NCBI GenBank assembly: GCA_035582835.1 | Contig: JAYKAV010000955.1 | Span: 273,771-337,770 of the forward strand | DNA: 64,000 nt | Origin: Phoebastria nigripes | Lineage: Eukaryota; Chordata; Aves; Procellariiformes; Diomedeidae | Reading direction: 5' to 3' | Shown: one piece after another, positions 36,401 through 51,400 of the stretch | Layout of the letters: each line of letters opens with the position of its first letter | Numbering within the stretch: position 1 is the first letter of the stretch | Position numbers and translations under genes: made by a program | Notes under the pieces: generated by a model | The model's input: the letters and a program-made list of their open reading frames with translations, nothing else | Told to the model about the DNA's origin: nothing | Databases searched by the model: none

Positions 36401-39400
36401 AGGAAAGAGAGTGGCTCACCCTATAATAATCTCTTTCTGAAATGATCATTCTCAGAATATCCCACTCATCCCTTTTACTCATTGGAAGAAAATCTCCAAT
36501 ACAGCCAGTGCAGAGATGGGCAAACAGAAAACTTCAAGACATGAACCATCAGTCTGTAAAATGTAGAGGGAGGATAAAGGATTTGTATTCAGATGCCCAC
36601 AGAAAAATACCTTATTAAATTATGCAGATTTAAACTGATCTTTGGCGGGCTGTCTTTGTATTCTTTAAGTTCTAACTTTAAAGGGAGTGCTCTGCTGGTA
36701 GCTTAGTTACAGATCACAGCTACACTGGGCTGTCTAGAACAAGATATTATCTTGCTGAATCAATGGGACAGTTTTCTGCACAAAGATTATGTGCAACATT
36801 GATGATGACAGAAGAGGGCAATAAATGTGATTTCAACTGCTGTGACAGCATCAGTACCTGCCGATAAGGATCCTGCAGGGGCAGCTGGTTCCACCATTCC
36901 TTGATTTGCCCACCGAGAGGACAAGCCAGCTTTCTTCACTGCACATTTGTAATTATCATATAGCGTCCTGCCATACTGCAAAACAATCAAAACAATACAA
37001 TAAGCATGGTGTTAAGCTTGACATAGGCCAAGCATTCATCTTGCTCTCGGACAACTTTTCTGACCCCATTCCTTCCTACCCAGTTTTGTTAAAAAGTAGC
37101 TTTCTACAAGTGGTGTGCCTATTTCTGTATAGGGCCAGGCGGAAAGCATCTCTGTAATAGCACAATAAAACATGAATCACCATGACCAAACACAGTCCTA
37201 CTGATATCATTCTCACATTTTATGTTCGTTTCAGTATCTGTAAACATCTTGAAACTTGGCTTTAAAACCAACTGTTCTCAATAAATATCTTTTTCCAATG
37301 CTTTCCAAGTATTACATTTTCAGACTGGAGACTTGGGACACTGAATCCTGGGCTCTAGAGCAAACAGCTCTGTCAGTGTAAGACACAAAATAATTTGATG
37401 TTCACCTCACACCTTTGTTGGATGTCATCCTGCAGCAGAACTGGCAGAAAAGAATATATACTGAACAGGAGCAGGTCTGTATAGCAGGTACAGCCAGTAT
37501 ACTGGGCTATGTATAAATCCACCTCCCTTAATGTTTTGTGCAAAACAAAATGGTCTGTGAATTAGGATCTTTTTGAAGAGGGTGAGGCAGACAATTTGGG
37601 CAGAACTGTCTGAAAAATGTCACAGCTGGACTGACCAGAGCTTGCACATCTTTAGCCACAGCATATTATTATTGTGCCAGATAACTGTGGAGTAAGTTTT
37701 ATGAGTACATGAGTTTTATAGCTACAGAATTCACCCCCGTGTTAATGAGAAAAATACACTGATAAGTAGGGTACAGGAACATTCAGCAAATCCATCCTGG
37801 TCATGCACTTCTTTATCTTTCTACGGTAAAATTAGCATCAATGTCCATTCTTGTCACAGTATTTCCAGTTCAGGTGATGACAGTCAGTAACCTGAGGAAG
37901 ACAGGATTTTACAGAAAACATATTTAACTAAATTTACTTTTAATCTCACCTTGGCAATTCTTATTCCTGTTACCCACTGATGCAGGGTTGCTTGATCATC
38001 GCAGCATAAGTACTTGATATATTGTGACTCCTTTTGAATCTGGGGGTGCTGAAACATATTAATTCATAAAATAAGACAAACACAGAAATCAAATCACTAT
38101 ACAAAAGTATGAAGGCACCGCACAGTGACCTCGGTGAGAACACTGCCTATAGGCATCATGTTAACGTGAAGATGATTTGGAAAAAAAAAAAAAAAGCAGC
38201 AGCAAAAACAGAGTATAAGAGAATATAAAAAATATGGTGATTATGAACTATACATGAGTTGCCACTGGCAGCATTTGCTTGAAATAATTTTAATGCATTG
38301 TAATATGAATTCAAGGGCTACAGAAATCTAATAGTAATCTACAGTTCAATGAAGTCTACAAATGCTATGGTTCAAGGTCTAACACTCAATGTATAAACAC
38401 TGGAAGGAAGTCTGTTTCTCATTGTGGTTTGTCATATGTAAGGCATCCAGACTGAACGCTGAACATAATTAGTTTTCAAAGAGTATGTTAAATTTGTTTA
38501 AGCATAAACTCTCAGCTGAAACAGATTTTTCCTTCTGACTGCCTTTCTTTGGGCTGAGTTCTAGCTTTCTTCCTATAAATTTTTATTCTGCTTTACTCTT
38601 GCTGTTGTTTGCTAACAGTTATGTAAAACTGCCATATGTTCTAGATGGAGGATCATTCAAAATGCAACACCATCAGAAGTAATCTTTTTCACTTGTTTGT
38701 ACCAGAAAACTTCACAATTTTTAAACCTTTTTTGTTCTTTTGGACAAAATTTAGGATCTCTTCCCCTTACTGATCAATGTAGTACTGGTATGTGGTGATG
38801 TACCATTGCACCTCAAAGATCACCAAAATGCCAGACTGCCTACTTGCCTGAGACTGAACTCTCTAAGACTCTGAAGGAATTTGGTTCCTCTGCTACAGCA
38901 GAGAAGGCTGTAAGTCTTTAGTAGCTTGGATGGAATAATATACTGCCATCTCTTGATACGCAAGGAAAAGAATGAAACCAAAGGAAAAGGCTTCATTATC
39001 CTTCATTTATGTGTTCATTTCTAGTTATATTCTTATAAATTATAGGTGCACAGTTAGTAAAATATTGTGAACGCACAAAAGAGCAGCCAAATATGCTCCA
39101 AGGATTAACTANCGTCAAACCACTCTCTTTTCAGCCTGTGCAGTTGAAAATTCAAAGCATACCTCCACCTAGCAGCAAGGACGCTGGTTTTACACACATT
39201 GTTAAGCCCCGAAAGCAGAGCAGTGCTGGACGTGGGGAACTCAGCAGGATCCCTCGCAGGGCAGAGCACCGTGAGCAGCCCGCCAGCCCAGGGCTGATGT
39301 AGGCGCCAGATGTCTCCTCGCAGACGCCTGCTGGTGGCTGGGACGTCCCCGGCGCGGAGGCCAAACCCTGGCCACAGCTGGGTGATCCAAGGGTTCAAAA

Positions 39401-42400
39401 GCAGAGCTGAATACAGACGTCTTGCTCCTCAGCCATGTGTCCCCACTCCCCCCTCAGCGCTGCAGACACCAGGCTTCCCTTGCTTGTGCTGATCCAACTG
39501 TTTATGAGGCCACATTGTGATTCGAAAAAAGGAACTGGCCTGGGTTAAATATAGCCCATTTCATCATGCTGTAGTTTTGGTTTATTTTTTTTAAACCCAG
39601 CAGTACACAGCACGGCCTCACATACAGCGTGGGGATAAGGGGCACTGTGGCTTGAGGAGAGAACAAGTAGCAAGGGATGGATGAGAGGATGGGACTGTGC
39701 AAGCCAGTATTGCTGCCAAAGCCTCGTATCATCAAATTACAGAGCGAGAGTGAACACACCAGGGACATAACTGTGAGGAATTAAAAAACAAAGGGATATT
39801 ACTCTCGAGGGGTCTCACAGTGACAGATGTGTCCCAAGGCAGTGCTGTGGGTAACTGCGTTACAGCTCCTTGCGTGTTTGAACTCGGCTGCTCACACAGG
39901 TCATAGCGTTTACCATGGTTCTGCAAACACATAGCTGGCCATCTCCCCTGGACTATGAATACACAAAGTCAGCTTCAGCCCTCTGGAAGGGCCCATGGAT
40001 ACCTTATTCTATTACCTTGCTCTTGGGCACTCCCAAGGTGAGAGCTAGGGACATCTCACATTGCAAGCCCAGAGATACCAGCTCACTGTCACCAGGTGCC
40101 TTAACTGCAGAGCAGGCACCATGCCCGTCCCATGGACCTGTGCCTCACCCACCTGGTACACTCACACACCACCCCTTCACACAGTTCAACACACAGAGCT
40201 GTACCTTGCTGCTATACACCTGTGCCACCTATCAAACAGAGGCAGTAACCAGGGTCCCTGGACGAAGAGCCTTCTCCAGCTCCCCAGCGTCTGCCTGTCC
40301 CTGCCTCCAGCAGCCTTGGACAGCCTGAATGCTGCTCAGAGCAGGCTCCGCTACTGCAATATGCAGCCAGGACACAATGCCAGACACTCCTTTCCTTCTA
40401 CCCTTTCTCTATTATGTGACAAAACACAGTGAAAACCATTATAGAATTCAGTCTGAATGGTATCATTAAAAGGAAACCATAAGCAGGCACTTCTCTGTGT
40501 GGCACAGTAGAGCCTATGGACCTGGGTTACGTTATCACCAACAGAGCCAAGAGAACCAGGAGGTGCAGACAAAGACACTGCAACCCTGGGTAAATTAAAT
40601 TCTTCAAGCACTTTTCAACCAGCAACTAGCAATTCTGCTCCCGTGTGTAAGGTCCTGCTGAACCCAGCAGATGGCACCCAAAGCTTTCAAAATGGGGAAA
40701 AAAAAAAAAAAAGATTTTTTTTCCTCCTTTTTCATGACAACTAAGTCCAATGGGTCTACATATCTCCCCTCATTTTCAAATACCACACCTACCACCAGTT
40801 TTTTATTACAAGAAAAAAAAAAGACTTCTATAATTTCACAGGTAATTCATGCAAACATTTGGAAGGAAGTGCACACTGCATAAACAAGGCACAGGAGGAC
40901 ATGGCATAGAGCAAGCTAGGTAATGGTACTGCACTTAGACACAGCCCTGCCACAGGGATCTGCTGCTGGGGAGCTCAGAGGGGCTGCTGCAGACCTCTCC
41001 TCTGGGGCACCCTACAGAAATACCAGTTTCACAAGAACACCTGTACTGTGTCAGATCAAAGGTCCCTGAGCCCAGTATCTGGACTTCGACAGCGGCCACA
41101 AATGGATACTGAGGGAAGAGAAAGAACAAGACAAGCACATATGATACTTCCTTCTCTGTACTCTCCCTGTCTGCAACTATTTTCAGGTCAGGGGATTTTC
41201 TGAGCCAGATGGGGTTTCTCTGTATTTAGGTTCTTCAATGGATTTCTCCTCCAGATAATTCTTCAGTTTTTTCTTGAGCCCAGAGAGAGTTCTGGCATCC
41301 ACAACATCTTTTAGCAACAATTTTCCCAGGTCTGCTACACACTTTATGAAGAACCACCTCCTTTTGCTCTGAACCTGACTGCTACTAGCTTTGTTTAATG
41401 TTCTTGTTTTGGAAAAGGCACTGAATGGCTGACCCCTATCCGCACCTCTCCATGCCACTCCTGAGCCTAGAGACCTGCATCATATTCCTGGCAAGTTGCC
41501 TCTTTTCCTGCCTACAGGCTTCTACTCTCTGCAGTCATTCTTCAAGTCAAAGTAATTCCTTACCTTTGCTTATCCTTGTTGCTCCTCCCTGATCCTTTTC
41601 CATGTTTATTATATCCTCTTTGAGATGACAGGACTAGAACTGCACAGGTGAGGGGAAACCATGGACTTGTGCCATGGTATGGCAATGTTTGCTGTTTTAT
41701 CATCTATGGCTTTCCTAATCATTCCTAATGCTTGATTTACATATCTGACCACTACTGAGCACTGAAACGAAGTTTTCATCAAGTTATATACCGTATCAGC
41801 ATCCTGCTTTTAAATGGTACAGGTCAGCTCAAAGTTAGTAATTTCACAGGTGAAGTTCTGATTGCTTTTGTCCCTATGCACATTACTGTGTGTATACCTA
41901 GACTGCATGTTATTTACAATTTTATTGTCCAGAACCTCAGCCTCACAAGGCCCTTCCAGAATTCTTCAGTCTGCCCTTTCCTCAACGATCTGAATAATGT
42001 AGCATCATCAGCAAGCTTCCTCACCTCATTGCTTACCCTGTCTATGAATATTTTGAGACTGTGGGGTTCTCACCATCCTGAGAAGTTGAGAGGGAACTGT
42101 CAGTGAACAAGGCTAGAGTGTCCCATGCCGGACAACATGGGAGCTATTTATTGCCTACCCTCTACCCTTCTTTTATTAGCTATTGTCTCCACTGGGCAAT
42201 CCATCTTAACTACTGACATTCACCAGTGGGGCCTATTCCAAATTACCCTAATCAGTTCCTTGATTAAATTACTCCAATCAGCAACCATGATTAAATGCAG
42301 AGTCACAAGTATATTCTGTCAATTGAGGTCCAAACTAGCAAGCTGCTGAACACCCAGCTCTCATAAGGAAGGTTAAACACCTCAAAGCTGTGCAGGCAGT

Positions 42401-45400
42401 CTGTATCTTTGCTTCGTAACAGCCAAGAACTGTATGGTCTCTTGCCTTCCGAGAAGCAGCAGCAGCACTGGCTCTCTTTTTATGTGTAACTTTACCAATT
42501 ATACATAAAACATAACTTTGTACTGGACCCATAGCCCACTGAAGTTGACTGGAAATATCCCCATTACCTTTTCTGGGCTTTGGATCAGGTCTAAGGAGGA
42601 CTGTTGCATGCTGCCAGTGCAGAGGCTGCCTACTGCAGCTGTGTGCAAGGCCAGACCATGGGACCAAACACCAGCAGCACCAAGCTTAATACTGAAGGTT
42701 TATACCTGGAAAAGATTATTAGAAAGTGGCTCAGATGGAGGCATTTGGCTTCCTGTGATTTTTAGATGCATGAAGCATGCTACTTTGGATAGGAAGGTAT
42801 AATGTTTCAGCCAAGAACTGTCACACCCCACCCCAGCAGCTTGCTCACTTGGGAAGAACTGTACCGTAGTGAAATTACTTTGGCAGTACAAATGGCAGAA
42901 GTCTCTGCTGTCGACGGTGACCTTTACAAGCTTGGCTCTCCACTAAAAACTTCATGTCACATGCAAAATCTATTAGATAGTACATAAAAATGCTGACTCG
43001 GGATAATAAATTCAGAGACGAATCTGGACAGCTGAAAGTCCCTGGAAATGATGACTTGGTGTGAAGATTCACGTGAATCAATTTCCTCCTTTCACAGCTC
43101 CTGTGTCTCAGGATAGTTGTTTAGTACAGCAAACAGACGTAAGGAGCTGTAGTCACTACACAAGCCTGTTTTTGCTAAACTAGATTCATAGTCCCTGTAA
43201 TAACCTCTCCGTAAGACTAACAGAGGTCATAACAATATCAATCATGACAGTCATGTGAGAAATACTGTATTTTTAGGCAAAGTAACGCTAACCTCAGTAT
43301 GCCACAGCTTACACATCTCACACATAGAGACAGATAAATTATTTTGTTACATGGTGCATACCATGTCCTGAAAAGGTCATTAAAATCGTCTGACAGCAAA
43401 GTGAAAACATCTCCTCTGGAAAGGTTTATCACCTTTGCCTCTGAAACATGCAGCACCAAAATGAATTATGAAAGACACCTGTTTAAAAAGCAACTACCCC
43501 AGAATTCATAGTTTGAATGAAAAGTGGTAATATGCAAGTAGACAGGGACTCCAGAATTTTTCTCACAAAAAACCATTTCCCATGGAATAGTGCTTCGAAA
43601 ATAATACNGTGTATTAAAATGCAACATAACTTGACTACAGTAAACTTTTTTCTCTGTCGATGTCAAAACTCTTAATAATGATGAATTAGTAGCATCATTG
43701 GGCCTGATTTTTGGAAGTGTTGGACACCTGTCCTGTTATTTACTAAGGCCTGAGCACCTCAAACATCAGGCTGCAAAAGGATGTGCTGTGTTCCACCTGG
43801 AAAAGCATTGAAAAGGTTTGGAACAGAATCTAGTGTTCTCCTCTGACCCACTGTCTCCTCTACAAGTATCAGCTGTCTAGAGATAAAGAACACGGAAGCA
43901 CTTGAATATAAAGAGCTTATTGTCTGTAGAGGTTTAAAAAAATATTTGNGCACAGATTACATTTTCAGATACAAAGTAAACTCTGCCTAAGGAAAAAAAG
44001 ATAGAACACATTGAAAACCTGAAGAAATGGGAACTGAACGATGTGGTTTCTATGGTTTGTGCCAAAACAAATGACTAAAGGCCATGTGTGCATGAAATCA
44101 GAGATTATCCCAATAAAACGTTCTTTTGCTTTGCCTTCTTCCAACACTGAAGATGAAAAGTAAACTGAAGTTATTCAGGCATCTCATTGGATTCCTTGCC
44201 CCAAAATATATGGATCATTGCTCAGTCTCTGAGGCAGAAACAATAGCCAGAAGCATAAAAAGAGTAACTGACTTTGGATCAAAAGCTTTGGCTTTAGGCC
44301 AAATTTTCACAAAATGGTCAATGTTTTTGGATACCTTATCTTCTACTGATGAACTTATGCTATGTTGAGCTAACTTCTCAGAAAAGCTGAGACTCTTCTG
44401 GCTCCCATGACTGGAAGTAGAATTAATACTCAGCACCCTTCAAAAATCACACTGAAGTGGTTCAAATTTGCTGTCTACTATTAAACGTGGTCAAATTCTG
44501 ATGCTATGCACTCCTTGCATTAAGATGACCAGGCTTAACTGATCTTTTGAAGACATGTGTGAACTGTACAGATAAAACAGTAACTGTCCTATTATAAGGA
44601 AATTATTCTTTTGACCTACATTTCTCTAATGACTGAGGCAGAATTTTTAGGTCATTAAACATATGTGTAATAGCCATTGTAACCAAAGAGGACTGCTTTA
44701 TGCAGCAAATAATATTTTCCAAAGCCATTATATTCCATTTCTCACTGTCCATTCTCTGTCATTATTCTCCCCATAGTTTATGCATTAATCTTGCACAACT
44801 GTGTGCATGTACTATGACTGTAATCCCACATATCTGAAAGTGTTCTGTAATAAAGAGTATTTCTGCTTTTGCTTTTTCAGTTTATCTAGCAATGAATTTT
44901 ACTCTGAAATATTTATCTGAAGCATTCATGCTAACAAAACAGTTTTCAAATCTTTCACATAAAGAAATAGAAAATCTCCAGTTTTCTATCCTTGTTTCCT
45001 GCACTAGTCATTTGTTCTATATCTTTTTCCTACCATTTTCTGTCTTAAACACTGCTAATTCTCACCTTCTACCTTCTTAACTGTCATTGTGTTGAATGCA
45101 TTATGTATATGACTCAGTCTGCGACGGAGCACACTGGGTGTGAGGGAGGAGGGAATCAGGAGCGGAGCAACTAAATACCAAATTACCTGCTAGAATGACA
45201 CCACTATTGCAAACAGAAGCTATTCTTCTTCAAAATTTACTTCCAAAATTCTTGGATCATTAGAAATTTTTTTAAAAAATCGTCGTTTCCAAATGACACC
45301 AGGAAAACTTAGCTGTTTAGACTGCACAGGAAAATGTACCCAGCTGTGGAAATAGAGGATGATTTGCCTTTGTCTCAGTTTATCCCCAGGAAACCATTTT

Positions 45401-48400
45401 TTTCATCCTAGATTAATTCAGCATTATGCACCATTACCTCCAGATTACTCAAGCACAACCAGCACCAATAAACTATAATTAAATCCACTCTTTGTCACAG
45501 GCACATCAGACTGACTAAACCAGCAAATTTGCATATAGATTACCTTGCTATTTGTCTGCTTTGAAAGATTTTTCAACATGGTGTGACAAAACCAGCTCCT
45601 GGACTAGCATGCGCGCGTGCACACCCTCTCTTAATGCACAAAAAACCCATTACGTTCACAATTTCTGCTCAGTGCAATGGATGCTGTTGCTATGACGCAT
45701 CGCTAGCATGATGAACAGACCCCTTCCTCCATGGTGGAATCTCTTGGTTTTGAGGGCTTTCAGCTTCGGAATATGAAATAAATCACAAAAGGTCTCACCC
45801 ATTTCCACAGCATTCCCCATGTAACGTAGTAGATGGTGAAACAGGAGATCTACAGGGAATCTATGCATAAAAATTTGCATTTGTAAATGCTAAGGTGACT
45901 GTGAGGAACCAAACCACTCCAACTTGTGCACTTGCTGTGTGCAGTGTGTGAAACTACTTTTCCTGTGAAGGAGAGAGATTTGTTCCCTTGCCGTTCCTCT
46001 CCCAGGAGTGGCCAGCACTCTCCGCAGGGTGGCGGGGAGAGCTGTGCTGCTACCCTCTCCCGCCTCCTCTGCCTGGAACAGAGGGACAGATCTGACCTTG
46101 ACAGATGCAGCTTTGAGTGAGGGTCGTCTTTCACACATGGCTGCCCCTTCCTTTCCTCTTTTCTGCATATGGAGGTCTCTGTTAAGAAAAGACTCACTTT
46201 ATCTGATGTCAAAGTGAAGGGTGGGATCTTTAAATTTTTGTAAGCATTACATTTAGGCTGAGTAGAAAATAGGAAGAATCTCCATGTTTACAAAAGCAGA
46301 TGCCCCAAAGGTATTTATTTTATTCAGAGGGTCTATTTTTAATATGTTGAGGGTTCTTTGTGTTGTTTTTTGTTTTTTAAATGTGGGACTTCCTTTTAGG
46401 GAGGAAGGCTTGTTTAGCACTGGTATAGAACAATTCAATTTAAGAAGGTCATAGCTCAGCACAGACCAAGTAGCTACTGGGAAATAAAACAGTTCTTCAA
46501 GCTTTATAGTTGCCCCAAAGCCTAGGGATTCCTGAAAGCCAACTGCATCAGAGCCTCTGTGCCAGGCTGCACTCTCATCCTCAGGACGCAGCCACATAGG
46601 TTCTGGTTTGCTGCACAGGGACAGCTAAAGGTGACCCTACTGTCCAACACCAACCAGCCAGCTATGCTCTTTTCGGTTGGTCCCAGCTGGGTTTTCTGCT
46701 GCCTGAGAGGAGCTGATATCAGGAAGCAGCTGCTTTGTTCAGTTACTGCAGTTGTCTCCTGAATCATCCTGAAAGAAAACTCCTGAGTAAGCTCAGCAAA
46801 GTGCTCTCTCTTTTGCTGGTAGACACTGTGATGTGCTTTTGAACTGTTTCTGGCACACCACCCTTTTCCCCATTATCTCCTCAGTGTCTTGATGGTTAAC
46901 AAATAAGCAAAAAACTCCCCATTTTTGATCTGAGCTACAGTATATACAATGGGGTGCTGATGTAATGGGAAGAAATGATAGGCAAGGAGCACTCACAACA
47001 CATCATGCTTCTCTAGCTGTAAGAGGAACATCCTACAGGAAGGATCTGCAGTCGAGAACATTTATATTTGAGCTAGTTTAAAATAGCTAGTCTAGGTGCA
47101 GCTCCAACATCACAGGCTGCAAAACCTACCCCAGCTTCTGGCTAAGTATCAAAACAACCTGCCCATGATGTGCATGATCTTGTTGTTGCTACACTAACAC
47201 CAGTACCCAAGCCAGCATCAGCTAAGTAACACAGGCATGACCACTGATGTTGAAATTAAATGACTAGATTAAAAAAGAAACAGGACAGAGGGAGCTGCCG
47301 GCTCCTGGTGACTGGAAGCATGTTAGCTAGGACAGGCACTAGGTCCAAAGGCTCACTGTCTCTGCGAGCCGCGCACTTGACTGTAGCCGAAGAGAAGAAA
47401 CTGGAGAAAAAGCCCGCATCCCATTTAGAGAGATCAAGGTGAAGTAACATTCAAAGAAAAGTCATGGAGACTTTGAGGCAAAAGCCCACATAATTCAGGG
47501 CAGTGTCAGACAACCTGAGAAATCTCATTGTTCTAGCTAAAACCAAGTCACCAGGGTTGTGATTAACATTAGTTATAGCGTTCCTCTTTCCCATAAGTCC
47601 TTGGTGATGCCTTGCACACGGATGCAAAAATGGCAGGAATGCTCTGCTCGTTCTTATAATATCTCTTGAGGGCTCTTCCCTCCATAAAGACACACCATAA
47701 AGATGACCAAGGTTGGGGGGAGGCAAAAAGAAATGTTGTATCTTTTCTCTCTGCTAGTATGAGACAGGACCTTTGAAGGCAGGTACAAATGTTACTGGTT
47801 TTAGCCTAGTTATTTGTTTAGAAGACTCATCATTCAAATGGGGACTGGAGGAAAAGAAGGGATGCTTCCTTCAAGCATGAAGCTGTATTCAACTCCAAAT
47901 CAGCCCACCTCACTGGCCATTTGCTGCCATTTGAATGAACAAAGGGCATTTCCCCTGTTCTTGAAGTATGGATGCCAATTGGCTTAACCAGTCAGAAATA
48001 AATACAGTATTTTTTCAACTCAATGCTCAAAGCTGGGAGATGATGTCTGGTTCTGAATTCAGCAGGATTTTCCACCTAGCACAGAAGCAAGATACTGCTG
48101 AAGCTGCTAAGTCCTTGCATTTCTCCCACACTATAAAGTACATGCTGGTCTCTTGCCTCTGAGCTGGGCAGTTTCTTTTGTTAAGTTTGAAACACAGCAC
48201 AGCAATTAACTTGGCTGATGACTGCTCACTGTTTTGAGACAGCAGTTCCTATTGCTATTCAAAAACTTTCCAAGTGCCTTTACAGCTTGCTGAAGCTAAT
48301 AAGGGCTGCAGACTAACCTATTTTCCAAAATGTGAAAATCTCCTTTGATCTACAGCCATCCTCAGTGAACAGCTAGCATGGGCTATGGCTGCTACTCTTC

Positions 48401-51400
48401 CAATTACTTTCCCCCATTTGCTTTAAAGACAGACAATCTTCTGCTGCAGCCAACACAAGCAAGTAACTGGAAGAGAACCTCTGCAGAGCTCACTGTCCCA
48501 AGACACACACAGGAGAATGGAAGAGCTGTGAAGACACAGCAGTGCAGCCTTGGCTGTGGAGAAATTTCCATCTGGCTTGGACTGAGCTGGGCATCCAAAT
48601 TCCTTCAAAATTACTAGGTTACCAGTATAATACAGACAAATGTTTACCTGTTAAACCTATTGCCTTTTGCTCACTGCACCTGTCTGCAAAAGTACTGTCA
48701 TTTCATCTTGAGGACTTTATTCTCAAAATACGGCAGGATGAGAAATATCTCAAGGATGATGGTTTGTTTTCCTTTGACATCTCAGGACAAGCATCTCCCA
48801 GCAAGAGAGATATTTTCTTCTGGAAGACTTCCATATAAAAACAGACAGGAACAAAATGTGACTAAGTGTAATAAATGGCTCTATGTTCCTGTCCACACAC
48901 TTTTGTGTCACCAAGCATCCAATCAGAGAGACCAACATTTAACTTTGCTCTTTCCCTCAGCCCACAGATCTCAAGATGTATTACATCCTCAGCTCCAACC
49001 TCCAAAGGTAAGAGAAGGATACGACAGAACTCATCTCAGCTCCATGCCTTCAAAAAGGTATATATAGAATTCCAATTAATGTACAGAAATTATAACAAAT
49101 ATGAAACTCTCCATTGCATCACCCTCAGAAAGCCACCCTAAGTGGGAGGCTTCCACTTTTGAAACAACAGAAGATCTGAAGATATCAGTACTTGCCCATA
49201 CTTCCTGACCAACTCCAGCCACTGCAAGAGACAGATGTTAAAAGAAGCCAAGTCTGAAACTGAGCCAGTCAGGAATCTACCAAATGCTGATTTGTGGGAA
49301 TTAAAATGAAGAACAATCACTGTAACGTAATCTATTCATCATTAAGTACTGTTGCTTGGATATAATGATCTTATCAGTATGATGTTTATTCTAGTATACC
49401 GCAAACACATTTTAGAAGCATCAGAGCAAACAGTTTCGCTAAGTAGGTTTCATACATTTATAAACCTATTACACATAAAGCTTTCCCTAATGAGCTTTTG
49501 ATCTTGTTCTTCACATTTCACGTTGAGGGTACAGTGCTAACATCACACATCCAATAAAGCAAGTATTTTAGTCGAGTTGTGACTTTTTTTGTGCAAGTTC
49601 TTATTTATAGCATACTTCTTTTCACACAAGATGGCAGTAAGTCCAGAAAGTTTTCCTAATCATTGTGAACAGTTAAACACATTGCTACATACACTTCAAA
49701 AATCATGCTTTTATTTTCATCTGAACAGAACGTGAGTAATGGTTATTAAATTAGTCAGATACTTTTTTGACCAGTCATCTGTTTAGAAAATCAACTTCCC
49801 CTTATTTTTTAAATCAGCTCCCCTTTTCCTTTTTTTTTTGTCATTAGAAGTTGTAGTTTTCAGAAATAATTCTTACCTGTTAACTTCAGAAGGCTCACCC
49901 CTGTTTTACAAAAAAGGATAAAGTGTTTTTTGCAGAGCATTTTGCGGAGAACTATAGTGTTAAAACTGCTCATTTGTGTTAATTAGACACATCTGCTTCA
50001 GAAAATAAGTCTGGGTCTATAAACCACTTCTGCTTGGCCATGTGTAAAGTAGGCTAGCAGACATTTTGAAACTGAATAAAAAAGTGCTTAAGTGTGCAGC
50101 TACAGCCAGAAATGTGGTGTTATAAGTGACCTCTGATGTGAATGTTTCCTGTACTTTTTTCCTGAGATGGCAAGATACAGTGTTTTCTAATATCTTGTTT
50201 GCACTGCAGGCCTTTAGAGAAGCAGCAACAAGATTATCTTCTGTCTTGAGCACAGTAATCCCACTGTATTCTAAAATCTGTATTAATGACAGATAGCAAG
50301 CAAGGCCTAATTACTGCAACCTCAAAGCTTCATTTCTGCTATCTGAACTACGTGAAAAGCATGGGCTTCTTTTCCCTTCCTGAGAGGCATGCAGAATTCC
50401 CAGCCTATTTGCAGTGCTATTACCTGGAGAGGCACCAATGAGATCCTTACTTCAACAGCAAGCACTGATTTTCATGAGTGGGTGAACAATGTCTTTTGCC
50501 TTCCTGCCACAAATAGTTGTGCAATAGAATATGCCATCTGAGATGTCTATTCCTGCAAGATTTTGCATCTCAGTTCAACAAACCACTCAACAGGTATGAC
50601 TACACTGCAAATAAAAAGTAGACATACTTTTTAGTATATAGTCCATAGAGCTCATAACGTCAACATTAGGGACTGCCAGTCTTCTCATCATACATCTGCC
50701 TTGTGTGCCATTTGTCTAGATGTGTCCAGTTACCTGAACAGTCAGTCACTGGAAGCATATTCAGCCCTGTTTTGAAGACAACTTTATAGATGCAGTGTAG
50801 ATATATATCATAGGACTACCAGACCTTAAAATTAAGGTTCTAAAGGTATGTTGCTGATCAACAATGAAGCGAAGAAGAAAATAGACATGATTTTGCAGGA
50901 GGTATTCTATCTTGTCAGGGTCCCTGGAGCTTCAAACTTAAACATGTTTACATATAAAAGAAACTTTGTATGACATTTTCAGAACTTCTTTTTCTTGTAC
51001 NTTACCTTTAAGACAAAGCAGTGATCTGTAGGTGCCTTATATTTCACTTTGTGTTGAGAACCGTAATAAACGTTCATATTCTCAAATTGAATGAAGCATG
51101 CCAGATCCCGTGATGTCTACAAATGAAAACCAAGCACAACATTGTTAGAACAAATTGAATTTTGATGTGAAACTCATTAATAGGACTTTTTTCAAGTGTA
51201 TGAATCCCAATGTTTTTTATTTTTTTAACTGTCATGAAGTTGACTGAAGAAAGATGAATTTTAAGTGTGTGCATTCTTAAACCAACAATTGGAAGAGGGT
51301 CAGTACATATCAGGAATAATATATAACACAGTGCAACATTTTGCTGCTGTTCTGGTTTTGCTGTGCTTTATTGCTTTGTGTGGGGATTTTGGCTTATGGC

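Larger units (their letters stand above)
38049..51005 (-). other. APBB1IP intron within the PH domain (13 kb)
   Basis: Holds an A15 run (38181-38195), a CpG-rich patch (39181-39360), an A15/T8 low-complexity spot (about 40698-40725), an ancient CR1 (41040-42220), an inverted-repeat element (43703-43770) with a related fragment (about 44390-44455), and an alternating purine-pyrimidine tract (45608-45622). No additional coding exon was recognised. Confidence 0.7.

Noticed and set aside
41183..41458. 91-codon - strand frame
   Set aside because: It lies inside the ancient CR1 fragment and is not a host gene.
44126..44436. Frames on both strands near 44.1-44.4 kb
   Set aside because: They overlap old repeat-like sequence, have no splice-consistent partners and show no similarity to APBB1IP.
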